Assembly: GCA_014526335.1 (NCBI GenBank) | Contig: JACTAT010000070.1 | Location: 31,001-95,000, forward strand | Direction: 5' to 3' | DNA length: 64,000 nucleotides | Source: Chrysaora quinquecirrha | Lineage: Eukaryota > Cnidaria > Scyphozoa > Semaeostomeae > Pelagiidae | In this document: positions 43,980 through 54,276 of the stretch, one piece after another | Position numbering within the stretch: position 1 is the stretch's first letter | Layout of the letters: each line of letters starts with the position of its first letter | Notes under the pieces: generated by a model | Databases searched by the model: none | Told to the model about the DNA's origin: nothing | The model's input: only the letters and a program-made list of their open reading frames with translations | Translations under genes and position numbers: made by a program

Positions 43980-44938
43980 AAAGATTGGTCGACGAAAGTA
44001 CCTCTAAAGAATTTCAGACACACTTGTCATGATTTATTGTAAGAAGTAATCGACAAAAGGACTTTCCATTCTGTCCCTTACATTGTTGCTGGAGAGTGTT
44101 TGCAACGCATACCAATCAGAAATACCAGTCTACCTTTTGATGTATTGCTGTACGATACACTTAAGATAGGAAACGTTGACGTACCAAGAAATAAATTCAG
44201 TGTGGCGCAAAGAGTTGTCGTCAAATGTTGCAAATTGAGAAAGCTTTTCTGAAAAAAGCACGGCACTGAAATGTTACTATTGCAACGATTCAACCAGTTT
44301 CGAATCTAATGTGACAGTTTTTGATACACCGAACATTCTTTTCGTAAACTTTACCTCAGTCAATTTTACGAAAGAGAAAGCATCCCCGATGTTGGGAGGT
44401 CTGGTACAAGTGCACCTCAGTGATACCGAGGCCGTAAAATAAAGCTTGCATTGCATAATCTCGAAGAGGCGAAAGAAACTTTTTATGCGTATTGAGGATA
44501 TAATCATGCGTTGCAGTAACAATTTTGACAGCACGTTTCAGGTCGTTTCAGCTCGTTTTAACTTCTATAGAGTACAGTTAGCAATTCTCAATTTGACTTG
44601 CCCTCGCGTGGATGGAAGTTTCCAGTTTGGCATTGTGGCGGAAGTGTCAATCGAATCAAGCTGTCAATCAGGCAAAACGACCTGCAAAAAACGTGTTGGT
44701 GAAAATTTGTAAGAGAGAGAGAACTTCGAACTTGAAACTAATACATGAACAACTTGGTGAATCTTGAAACTTTGGAAACTTAGAATTGAAACAGAATTGG
44801 ATTTTGTTGGTTATATACTTGTTATTCTTTTTGAATTGTTTTGTTGCTTTAAATTTACTCGGTCGTGTTTTTCTTTGGACTTCTGGACTTCTGTTCTGAC
44901 TATTCATTTGTCTTATCCCGTGTTTTTCGCATTTTCAA
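43980..44938. other. 3' part of the USP insertion, unassigned
   Basis: The first 280 bp may be remnants of the protein's C-terminal extension. The rest is AT-rich with no recognised motif and no poly(A) or simple-repeat tail before the 12-bp duplication at 44939. Confidence 0.3.
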
Positions 44939-44950
44939 CAGCATTTCTCC

Positions 44951-45993
44951 ATTTGCGCGGGACCTGGACCTGCCATCTCTATCCCTCCTGGTAAGGAAGC
45001 GCGATCGGAGAGTTCTTCACCACCGTTGAACCCTCCAGCAGCATCTTAGGTTGGGAATACTGGATCAGAAGGGAAAGTGGCTCTGCAAACAGCCTCGGCA
45101 GTAGTGGATGGCAAGGGAGAGAATGCTGTGAGAGTTCTGTTTGACACAGGGTGCCATTAGACTTTTATTACTGCTAAGGCTGTGGGCAGACTCAAATTGA
45201 AGCCTGTGAGGAAAGAACAACTTGGAATAAATGCATTTCGAAGCAACGAGACTGACGTGGCTATGAGAGACTAGCCGGGATAAGATATCTCTGAGTGAAA
45301 AGGATGGAAAGAAGAATGTAGATGCTGATGCTTATGTTGTTGATGATATATCCTCTATTCCAAATATTGATGTAGATACTGTGCAGCGACACATTGGAGA
45401 TTAGTTGTCTGGTTGGATCAGACTTTTTGTGGGCCTTTCAAGAGGACGAAACAATACGAGGGTGGCCTGGAGAACCAGTTGCTCTAAAGACAAGACATTT
45501 GAAAGGCAAGACCTCTACGTCCACTTCATTTGATGATTGTAATGTAAATTTTGTGATTAATGCACCCGCAAATAAAGAGATTGATTCCAACCAACACAAA
45601 CTGTGGGATTTGGATAGTATTGGAATTCGTGAGAAAGATCGTGTACATGAAACAGTGTTAGATTATATGACTTTTTCTGATCATCGCTATTCTGTTGGCC
45701 TTCCATGGAAGGTGGGAGATAAACCTTTGCCTTCAAACAACAATGTTAGTTTAATGAGGTTGAATAGCCAGGTAAAGAAGCTTAAGGAAAATCCAGAAGT
45801 AGTTAAGAAATATGATGAGATTATAGCAGAACAGAATTATAGTGATGTTATCGAGCAAGTTTCAGAGTTAGAGTCAGCAAGTAAAGTACATTATCTTCTT
45901 CACAGAGCAGTTATTAGAGAGTCAGCAGAAACCAAAAGGTTCGCAAAGTTTATGACGCCTCATGTAGAGACAGAAAAGCAGGTGTATCGTTAA
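44951..45993 (+). pseudogene. BEL/Pao pol: protease and RT start
   Basis: Directly continues the gag frame (ICAGPGPAISIPPG). An aspartic-protease motif VRVLFDTGCH is followed by a TAG and TFITAKAVGRLKL. Pieces of the BEL linker (SCLVGSDFLWAFQEDETIRG, GEPVALKT) follow, and then a clean stretch with KLWDLDSIGIREKDRVHETV, GLPWKVGDKPLPSNNN and SKVHYLLHRAVIRES, all hallmarks of the BEL/Pao RT N-terminus. It stops at 45993 before the RT active site, so the 3' half is missing. Compared with typical BEL proteins a short GWVLSGPL-like segment is deleted. Confidence 0.85.
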
Positions 45994-46335
45994 ATGATGT
46001 ATCGTTTACATGTAGGCCCTTCACTTACCCCTATGATTTTTGATGTGTTGTTGAAGTTTAGTTCGGGCTTGTCGGGGACATCGAAAAGGCATTTTTGAAT
46101 AAATGCTAAGGACCCCGAAGTGGTAGTTTACAGGTTTAATCGGGTAGTTTTTGGGTCTCTCCATTCCTACTAAATTGCACACTACAGCATCATATCAATA
46201 AGTAAAGGGAAGAAGACCCTGAATGTATAAAATTGAGGTGCAGCCTCGCTTTGATTGATTGATTTTTTTTATTGTTTTTGTTTGTGACCCGACGGATGGG
46301 GTCAGGCGATCGAAACAACTCTCATAGTCAAGTAC
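45994..46335. other. Unassigned
   Basis: Short broken frames, possibly leftover RT sequence (FGSLHSY near 46150). No other feature. Confidence 0.3.
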
Positions 46336-46790
46336 ATGCCGTCAGGAAAAGCCAAGATTAAGGAAAAAGCTTTCAAAAACGAAATGGCACCCATAATTAT
46401 AGTCCAAGAAAAAGAGTCTATCACAGCAACATCAACACCTGGCAGCTTTGCAACACCAACAAAAAAGCGAAAATTGCGCGACACACGAGTGGTTTCAAAA
46501 ATGCCTGGCGTGGTTGAGCTACCAAAATCAAGCAAAAAAGGCAACTAAAGGCACCAATAAGCTCAGTTAATAATTGTCGTATATGTAAAATCATTTATAA
46601 GAGCAAAGAGGACATGAAGCTGAAGAAGTCAATTGGAGCACCAACCTGGACATGGATTGGCTGTGACGAAGACGAGTGTGATTACTGGGGCCACACAAAA
46701 TGTTTGCTTCCAGATTCCGTTGGAAATTCGAAGAAGGAGCTAAAAAAAGGCAAAAGTGCCATGTCCGTTGCATGTAGAGTAGTCGCTGGC
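46336..46790 (+). pseudogene. C-terminal PHD-like finger of a transposon-type protein
   Basis: The frame at 46336-46548 (basic, TPTKKRKLRDTRVVSKMPG) is followed, after a shift, by NNCRICKIIYKSKEDMKL and WIGCDEDECDYWGHTKCL. The order C-x2-C...W-x-C-x4-C-x2-W-x-H-x2-C is that of the PHD-like finger ending many DDE transposases. The sequence lies just upstream of the second Gypsy element. Confidence 0.5.
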
Positions 46791-46941
46791 GTTTTTTTGC
46801 AAATTTTTACTAGAAACTATAGTGATCTATGCAGGAAAGTTTTATTATCAGTTTTGATTTGCATTGTTGTCCTTTTGTTCTGTCAAGAATTAACAATCGA
46901 AAATTCTTCAGATGGAATACCTGAAGACACCCAAGATTTTG

Positions 46942-47125
46942 TGTGGAGGACTGGGTCAGAGCACGTTTTTTTGTGTAACCGTTGGATTTTTTTTGATTTT
47001 TTTGATTCTTGAAAATAGGCGATCGCTTTTTGTAACAAGGAGTTATTGAGATAATAAATTCTTCCGCTGCAAATTTTCAATCAATACTTTCTTGTTTCAA
47101 ATCCACAATATCGATTATCGCAACA
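46942..47125 (+). repeat. 5' LTR of the second Gypsy element
   Basis: About 184 bp, TG...CA ends. Matches 54097-54276 with small differences in T-run length and ATATCGATT versus ACATCGACT. Confidence 0.9.
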
Positions 47126-47227
47126 TTTGGTAGCTGATGGTAGTTTGTTTTGTGGATTTTAAATGCCTGCGTGAATTCGGGTTCTGCATGCTGATGGCCT
47201 AAGTTATTTTGGATTTTACGTCTCGTC

Positions 47228-48661
47228 ATGGCAGAGGATTTGCAGCTTAGTGTGGAGTCCAAATTGCTCGAATTAACACTGAACGATCTGAAAGAAGTTG
47301 CAGTGAAATTGGGGATTGTGGATTTGCAAGAAGAGTTGTCAAAAATCGCTGTTATAAGGCTGATAAGAACGGCAATCGAGAAAAGTTTGGGCCAGGATGA
47401 GAGAGATAACATGGAGTTCTTGGAAGCATTGATGAAGTCAATAGTTGGAGACCCACCACCATTGGAGGAGTCCTACCTAGAAGAAACAGAGGACGAAGGA
47501 AATAGTGATGAAGATATGGGGAGAGAAAGAGGAGAATTGGAGAAAAGAAAAGCTTTAGTGGAGCAGGTGAAGAAAGAGTATGAAGCCATGGAGAAATTGC
47601 TCAAGGAAAAGGAGGCACAGATCAATAAAGCCCAAGAGTCACTGAAAAAGATTAGTATAAATATTCCTAAAAATCAAGCAGAAAGTAATGCCAATTCAAA
47701 GAAAGGTAAGCCTCAAGTAGATAAGAATTTACAAGCTCTTGGCACTATGTTGAGGGTCAAAGATTTCAAAATCAATGGCAACATTTCAAATGATAAAGGT
47801 CACATTTCATTTAATAGTTTAAACAAGCAAATAGAAAGTGGTCTAGCCAAGGGATATTCTGAAAGAGATGTTGTAGATGGGGTAATTCAAGCTATTTCTC
47901 CAGCCTTACATTTAAAGTCTTATCTTGAGAGCAAAAAAAGCCTGACTTTGGAAGATTTAAGAAAAATTCTGCAAAGCCATTACTGTGAAAAGACCCCCAC
48001 AGAAGCTTATCAGGAATTAAGTAACATAGTGCAAGAAAAAAATGAATCTTCCTTGAATTTTCTAATGCGCTGTCTAAAATTGCGTGAGCAAATCATTGTT
48101 TCAAGCCAAGAACAAAATGCTGTTATAAAATTTGATGCAAATCATGTTCAAACCGTCTTTGTTCACTCAGTCGAGACAGGCCTCATTGATGATACAATTC
48201 GAAGCAGAATGAGACCCTTTCTCAAAGATGAAAGGATTCCTGATGAAACCCTAATTAGGGAAATGAATTTGGCAATGTCAATTGAAAAAGAGAGAGTCAA
48301 CAAATTCACCAGCGCTAATAAAAAGTTGCAGAAGGTGCAAGCTGCAAGTGTTTCAACTGCACCTGTGGAAAAACCTGAAAAAGTACACCCAAAACAACCA
48401 AAACAGGACCAAATTTTGGCTGCATTAAATGCATTAAGATCAGATGTTGATGCTTTAAAAAAAAGTACCCAGAGTCCTGCAAGAGAGATGCCCCAGGCCA
48501 AGATACGAAAACCTAAGCAAAATGTAAATCTTGTGAAGAAAGTAAAGCTGAAAAATGTGACCATTGCTTCTTTTGTGGCTCAGATGACCATTTTTCCTAT
48601 GGCTGTAGAAAAGACTGGCCCAGGGAAACCAACCGCGACTGCATCAGGGGGCACGGTGTAG
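47228..48661 (+). CDS. Gypsy-2 gag
   Basis: 477 codons from ATG 47228. An N-terminal helical region is followed by an acidic stretch and a strong coiled coil (ELEKRKALVEQVKKEYEAME, about residues 105-150). Next comes a capsid-like region with NIVQEKNESSLNFLMRCLKL and a Pro/Lys linker. The frame runs past the point where the zinc knuckle lies in the -1 frame, so the last 45 residues are probably not the native end. There are no internal stops. Confidence 0.75.
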   Translation: MAEDLQLSVESKLLELTLNDLKEVAVKLGIVDLQEELSKIAVIRLIRTAIEKSLGQDERDNMEFLEALMKSIVGDPPPLEESYLEETEDEGNSDEDMGRERGELEKRKALVEQVKKEYEAMEKLLKEKEAQINKAQESLKKISINIPKNQAESNANSKKGKPQVDKNLQALGTMLRVKDFKINGNISNDKGHISFNSLNKQIESGLAKGYSERDVVDGVIQAISPALHLKSYLESKKSLTLEDLRKILQSHYCEKTPTEAYQELSNIVQEKNESSLNFLMRCLKLREQIIVSSQEQNAVIKFDANHVQTVFVHSVETGLIDDTIRSRMRPFLKDERIPDETLIREMNLAMSIEKERVNKFTSANKKLQKVQAASVSTAPVEKPEKVHPKQPKQDQILAALNALRSDVDALKKSTQSPAREMPQAKIRKPKQNVNLVKKVKLKNVTIASFVAQMTIFPMAVEKTGPGKPTATASGGTV

Positions 48662-49725
48662 TCGTAGATCAGCCCCAATTAGAAGCTTGCCATTTTTGTA
48701 GAAAACAAGGGACATTGGGTATTGAATTGTTGATTTGTGCTTCGTGTCGTGTTGCAAAATATTGTAATGTGTCATGCCAAAAGAAACACTGGTCTCAACA
48801 CCAAAGTTGTTGTAAGGCACTTAATATTTTGTCTAAAAGCAATGAAATTCAAATTAGTGACTCTATGACACATCTATCACCAAAGGAATATGCCAAAATC
48901 TCATCTTTGGTTGGTAATAAATGCATTATTGACTGTAATCTGAATGGTATAAAAACTAAAGCACTATGGGACACTGGTTCCCAAGTTTCAGTGATTTCAA
49001 GGTCATTCCTCAGATCAAATTTTGGAGAAATACAACTGAAAAACTTAGCAACTTTGTTAGGTGTACATACAAGGCTTGATGTCAGAGCTGCAAACGACAC
49101 CCCTATTCCTTATTGTGGGTATGTGGAACTAGCATTTAGCCTTTCAGGAGAGCAAGACCCTTCTCCTATCATTGTACCATTCTTGGTGACTGGAAACAGC
49201 CTTGCAAACCCTATTATTGGCTACAATGTCATTGAAGAAGTAGTCAAGAATCCAATTATTGTGTCTCAAAACGATGGTATTCAAGGATTGGAGTCTTCAA
49301 ATTTGTTGTTTAATGCAATGACAGCCTCGTTTAAGAAACAACCTGAGACAGTTGAAGCCCTTATGTCGTTTCTGCGAGCCGATAAAGACATCCAGTTAGG
49401 TACTGTAAAAACACCCAAGCGCAATGTTTGGATTGCACCCAAGCAAAGTGTGAGAGTTTCATGCCGTACAGGTTGTGTAGTAAATGAATTTAAAACTCAA
49501 GCTCTGTTTGAGCCTGATGAAACTGAACCATGGCCTCATGGTCTAGAAGTAAACCAAGTATTACTGACTTTGTCGAAGGGTCAATCACACAGAGTCAATT
49601 TATCTATCTATAACGCAACAAATCACAAAATTCTGCTCAAAGCTCGTACTGTTTTGGGACGGTTAGAACCTGTCAAATCAGTAGTTCCCATTGAGACCAA
49701 ATTACGCAGCCCCCCCTGTCATTGA
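48517..49725 (+). CDS. Gypsy-2 zinc knuckle, MYND finger and protease
   Basis: Lies in the -1 frame relative to gag and is open from 48517. CFFCGSDDHFSYGC is a CCHC knuckle. CHFCRKQG...CASCRVAKYCNVSCQKK, ending HWSQHQSCC (48688-48813), satisfies every position of a MYND zinc finger, a protein-interaction domain of host regulators. The protease core KALWDTGSQVSVISRSF follows at about 48960. A MYND finger between the knuckle and protease is unusual for Gypsy. Whether expression uses a -1 shift or the frame was broken by an indel cannot be decided. The one T TTA AAA heptamer seen (48454) is followed by a stop in the -1 frame at 48514. Confidence 0.75.
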   Translation, partial: AKCKSCEESKAEKCDHCFFCGSDDHFSYGCRKDWPRETNRDCIRGHGVVVDQPQLEACHFCRKQGTLGIELLICASCRVAKYCNVSCQKKHWSQHQSCCKALNILSKSNEIQISDSMTHLSPKEYAKISSLVGNKCIIDCNLNGIKTKALWDTGSQVSVISRSFLRSNFGEIQLKNLATLLGVHTRLDVRAANDTPIPYCGYVELAFSLSGEQDPSPIIVPFLVTGNSLANPIIGYNVIEEVVKNPIIVSQNDGIQGLESSNLLFNAMTASFKKQPETVEALMSFLRADKDIQLGTVKTPKRNVWIAPKQSVRVSCRTGCVVNEFKTQALFEPDETEPWPHGLEVNQVLLTLSKGQSHRVNLSIYNATNHKILLKARTVLGRLEPVKSVVPIETKLRSPPCH

Positions 49726-51206
49726 GAGTAATCAAATGCAATCTGATGTACAGCAATCATCTATGAATCTTCCAGAGGCCGCAAAGCAAGACATCCATCC
49801 TGACTTTCTAAAACAATTTGACTTGAGTGGTTTGAATGGTCAACAGCGAAAAATTGCTGAAGACATGCTGCTGTCAAACGCAGAGTCATTTTCGTCGTCT
49901 GAAAATGATATTGGTTGTGCTGAGGAACTGCAGTTACCAATTAAGTTGTCAGATCCAAAACCAGTCCAAAAAAACCTACACGGCAATACCAAAGCCATTA
50001 TATGCTGAAGTTAAGCAACATCTGGAGGACTTGCTGAATAAAGGCTGGATTGTCAAATCTCGCTCAAATTATTCCAGTCCAGTGGTTTGTGTCCGGAAGA
50101 AGGATGGCAGCTTACGGCTGTGCGTGGACTATCGCTTATTGAATTCTCGTACTATACAAGACCGTCATCCATTGCCGCGAATAGATGAAACGCTTCAAAG
50201 TCTTGGTGGAAATCGTTGGTTTTCCCTACTTGATCAAGGGAAGGCCTACCACCAGGGCTTTGTTCAGGAAGATTCCCGGCACTTGACTGCATTCATTACC
50301 CCCTGGGGCCTGTACGAATGGGTCAGGATTCCCTTTGGCCTCACCAATGCCCCAGGGGGGTTTCAGAGGTACATGGAACATTGCCTGGAGGGAATCCGTG
50401 ACGAATTCTGCATTCCGTACCTCGATGATCTTATTGTTTTCAGTCCGGATTTTAAGTCACATATTCAGCACTTGTCAACTGTATTAGAGCGATTACGAAG
50501 TAACGGACTTAAACTCAAACCAAAGAAATGCGAACTCTTTAAACATCAAGTTAAGTACCTGGGACATATAATTTGTGAACAAGGTTACCACATGGACACG
50601 TCAAACATAGAAGCTATCCATCAGCTGCGAGATAGCAAACCAAACACTGTTGGTGATGTACGACGGATTATTGGATTTCTCAATTATTACAGGAAGTATA
50701 TTCAGAACTTTTCACAGACTGCGAAGCCCTTATTTGAATTATTGCAGAAGCGGCCGCAACAGGATAAGGAGTCCAGCCCACAGAAGAATTTAAAGACTCA
50801 TCGTCAACACAAGATGCAAATTACTGTTCCGTCAACAGCACCGATTGCTTGGCAGAGCCATCATCAGCAAGCGCTGAATAAGCTTATTGACTGCCTGTCA
50901 TCACCGCCATTGCTTGCTTACCCAGACTTCAATCTACCGTTTGTCCTACATACCGATGCTAGTGCGTCAGGCCTAGGAGCTGTTTTGTATCAAGAACAAG
51001 ATGGCATATTGCGTGTTATTGGCTATGCTTCAAGGACTTTGACAACTGCAGAAAAGAACTATCACTTGCACAGTGGCAAACTTGAGTTCTTAGCACTGAA
51101 ATGGGCAATATGTGATCACTTCCGTGATTTTCTGTTCTACGCACCATCTGTTACAGTCTTCACGGACAATAACCCCTTACATATGTCCTCTCTACAGCTA
51201 AATTGA
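49691..51206 (+). pseudogene. Gypsy-2 reverse transcriptase and RNase H
   Basis: A linker frame (49691-50008, SSMNLPEAAKQDIHPDFLKQ) shifts near 49990 into the [55 protein letters not shown] and [15 protein letters not shown] (catalytic YLDD). RNase H follows with [27 protein letters not shown] and [10 protein letters not shown]. The frame ends at 51206 and the next one begins with NATGHRWVSELADF, the usual continuation, so a single-base lesion separates them. Confidence 0.85.
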
Positions 51207-53434
51207 ATGCCACAGGACATCGCTGGGTATCAGAGCTCGCTGATTTTCGGTTCACAGTAAAGTATAGACCAGGAAAGACAAACGTTGATGCTGATGTTCT
51301 TTCAAGAATGCCAAGTAACATAGAGGATGTGATGAAATTGTGTACAAATGAATTGTCACCTGATATTCTTCAAGCTACAGCTGTAGCTATGTCGGCACAG
51401 CACAATGGCCTAGTGCCCTGGATAATGTGTCTACCCACCAGTGCTGAAGCTGTAGAACTTGATCAGCAACCAGCCGGTTCAAATGGACTCGTGTTTACGG
51501 CCATCACATCAAATGATATCTTGCAAGCCCAACAGTCAGATTCCATTATTGCTCCTGTGCTGCGATTTAAAGCCAAGGGGGAAAAGCCCTCAAAGGACGT
51601 AATCACACATGCAGCCCCAGGAGTCAGAATACTAATGCGGATTGGGAGAAACTGTACATCTCAGACGAAGGGCTTCTGTGTCGAAAGACCAGTGAAAACA
51701 ATCAAATTGTGCTGCCAAAGAAGTTTCATCGTGTTATATATCAAGAATTACACAGTGAAATGGGTCATTTGAGCAGTGATCGTGTTATACAGTTAGCAGT
51801 CCAACGGTTTTACTGGCCTTACATGCGACAAGACATTGAGACTTTCATTGCCAAACATTGTTCCTGTATCAAACAAAGAAAGCCGCACATCCCAGGAAGA
51901 GCACCATTACAGAGTATTGTGACCACCCAACCATTTGAACTTGTCTCAATAGACTTTCTTCACCTCGAAAAAAGTGTGGGAGGTTATGAATATGTGCTGG
52001 TTATTATGGACCATTTCACAAGGTTCGCGCAAACATATGCTACAAAGAACAAATCGGCCAAGACTGTTGCTAGTAAGATATATAATGATTTTATCCTACG
52101 CTTTGGCTTCCCTGGCCGCCTCCATCATGACCAGGGAGGAGTTTGAAAATGAGCTGATGGCAAATCTTGAGGCACTTTGTGGTGTGGGCCACTCACGAAC
52201 AACACGGTATCACCCACAAGGCAACGGCCAGGTTGAACGCTTCAACCAAACCTTGCTAGGCATGTTGAGAACACTTCCAGAAAACAAAAAGTCTCGCTGG
52301 GCTGATTACCTGAACAAAGTTACACACGCTTATAATTGTACCAAGCACTCCAGTACAGGCTTTTCACCATTTTTCTTACTCTTTGGACGTGATCCAAGGC
52401 TACCTGTTGATTTGATCTTTAAAACAGGTCGGTCATGGAGTTCAACTAGGAGAGCAGATCACTCGGAATATGTGAAAAGATGGAAAACAGCAATGAAAGA
52501 GGCATACCAAATAGCATCTGACCGTTCACAAGCTTCACAGGCAAGAGCAAAGGACAGTTATGACCCTCGAGTACCATCAAGTATATTACAAGAAAATGAT
52601 CGGGTACTAGTTCGCAACCTCAGTGAGCGCGGAGGGCCAGGAAAACTAAGAGCCCATTGGGAACAGGACGTACACAGAGTGGTCCGACGTTTGAATGAAA
52701 GCAGTCCCATTTACGAAGTTGTTTCTGAGAAAGATCCGAGTTCCCGAAAACGTGTTTTGCATCGCAACTTGCTTCTACCGTGCAACGAGTTGCCAATCGA
52801 GATCCCACCAAGCAACGGCCAAAATAAGAGGAACAAGATGGAGAACCGTAACAACCAACAGAGGCGACGTCAGCCAAGGAATGACCAGAATAGGTTTGTT
52901 GAAACACAGTATTCTTCTGACGATGAAGATGACGCTCTGATCTTTGTTCCAAATCGCCATTTAGACGCCGTAACACCAGCAAGACATTCAGCCCAAAATC
53001 CTGAAGAAAGCCTGCAGCAAGAAAGTGTTGGCAATGCTAGGTCAAATGCTAGCAATGAGAGTGAAGCTGTAGACAATGCAGATACTGCTGAGAGTGGACC
53101 AACTCCAGAAGCACTGCCGGCTACGCCAGAAATACATGAGCACCAGACATCTCCTGATACTCCTGCAGAAGACTTAGAACAAGTAGTCGGTGACTCGAGT
53201 CCCACATCACCATTAGTGTCATCACCACGCGAGTATGTGCATCCGCAACGTTATCGTCGTCCTCCAGATACCCTGCAGTATACGAGGTTGGGAAATCCGA
53301 TTTCGTTTCCACAGTATAACGTCCAAAACATCGCTTGCACTCCGAAACTCTTCTATCCGAATTTCGGGTATCCACTTGCGTATGGTTTTGTACCTTATGG
53401 ACACCCAGCTCCACCGCCACTTATTACGACTTAA
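51203..53434 (+). pseudogene. Gypsy-2 integrase
   Basis: Pieces in successive frames: 51203-51640 (KYRPGKTNVDADVLSRMP), 51709-52140 with the H2C2 finger ([12 protein letters not shown] to CSCIKQRK) and the first catalytic D ([10 protein letters not shown]), then HHDQGG. A one-base loss near 52135 leads to [34 protein letters not shown] (catalytic E) and a long C-terminal acidic/Pro-rich tail to 53434. The integrase is complete except for the indels. Confidence 0.85.
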
Positions 53435-54096
53435 AATACCTCAGAATTGAAAAGCTATTGATATTCGCGTTATTTATTTTAAAAGTACAATATTTACATT
53501 TATTCTGAAAGACCTGTCGTCATACCTGTCGGATATGAGGGAACTATAAAGCACGTATTTCCACCGTGACTGTAAAAGGAGTTCAATCCTAAGCACTCAC
53601 TTATGTCGTTGTCATAAGTCAACTCCACAGAAGATATCGTCATTGTCGTCAGATACTTTCGTAAAAGTTGTGGTTCCTTACCGATACGACGCTCAGGAGA
53701 ACTAGTATTTTATCGTATTTATAACTGCTGACTTATTGTTCCAGAACCTCCGTAACTTCAATTCGCACTCCTTACCTTTAAAGAGTAAATTGCTCGTATA
53801 CTCAGAGATCATTAGATCTTGGACAGAACTATCTTGAACGCGACTTACGCATTCGTATTCCCAGTTGGCAAAGAAGAAAGAGCAAATTTACTGGAGACTT
53901 GCCAAAGATTTTGTTTCTGAAGTGTGAAGAACATTACAACGGACTCGGTACCACCGTCTTGCGATGTTACACAGAACACTTTTAGAAGAAAGAAGATCAA
54001 GAAAGGACTCTTAGGACTCTTTATATAAATACAACTTTTAGCTTCAAGCTATAACATTCTGTCCTCTGGACCACTTCTTTATTTTAGAGGGGAGAG
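53435..54096. other. Gypsy-2 3' untranslated region
   Basis: Non-coding stretch between the integrase stop and the 3' LTR. No motif apart from the terminal polypurine tract. Confidence 0.6.
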
Positions 54097-54276
54097 TGTG
54101 GAGGACTGGGTCAGAGCACGTTTTTTGTGTAACCGTTGGATTTTTTGATTTTTTGATTCTTGAAAATAGGCGATCGCTTTTTGTAACAAGGAGTTATTGA
54201 GATAATAAATTCTTCCGCTGCAAATTTTCAATCAATACTTTCTTGTTTCAAATCCACAACATCGACTATCGCAACA
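54097..54276 (+). repeat. 3' LTR of the second Gypsy element
   Basis: 180 bp, TGTGGAGGACTGGG to ATCGCAACA, the partner of 46942-47125. Followed by TTTTCATG. Confidence 0.9.

Larger units (their letters stand above)
41069..44938 (+). mobile_element. 3.87-kb insertion carrying a USP-like gene, 12-bp TSD
   Basis: CAGCATTTCTCC occurs at 41057-41068 and again at 44939-44950. Removing everything from 41069 to 44950 rejoins the BEL gag codons in frame (CKLCKGNQHFS then ICAGPGP), completing a CCHC motif. The 3870 bp between are therefore an insertion with a 12-bp target duplication. I see no terminal inverted repeat, no LTR and no poly(A) end. It carries a ubiquitin-specific-protease-like gene in the same orientation, itself interrupted by a LINE, plus about 1 kb of unassigned 3' sequence. 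A duplication of 12 bp would suit a LINE-type insertion or a MULE-like transposon. The class is unknown. Confidence 0.7.
46942..54276 (+). mobile_element. Second Gypsy LTR retrotransposon, decayed, with MYND finger
   Basis: LTRs at 46942-47125 and 54097-54276 both begin TGTGGAGGACTGGG and end ATCGCAACA, and differ by a few substitutions and T-run lengths. A polypurine stretch TTAGAGGGGAGAG precedes the 3' LTR, and TGGTAGCTGATGG, a likely primer-binding site, follows the 5' LTR by two bases. A TTTT pair may be the target duplication. The internal region encodes gag, a CCHC knuckle, a MYND finger, protease, RT, RNase H and integrase, with at least five frame breaks. It is older than the Gypsy at 36380. 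Confidence 0.9.

Noticed and set aside
48454..48460. T TTA AAA slippery heptamer as the gag-pol frameshift site
   Set aside because: The -1 frame meets a TAA at 48514 before reaching the zinc knuckle, so slippage here would not give Gag-Pol.
52620..53420. Minus-strand frames of about 100 codons opposite the Gypsy-2 integrase
   Set aside because: Antisense shadows of the integrase C-terminus.
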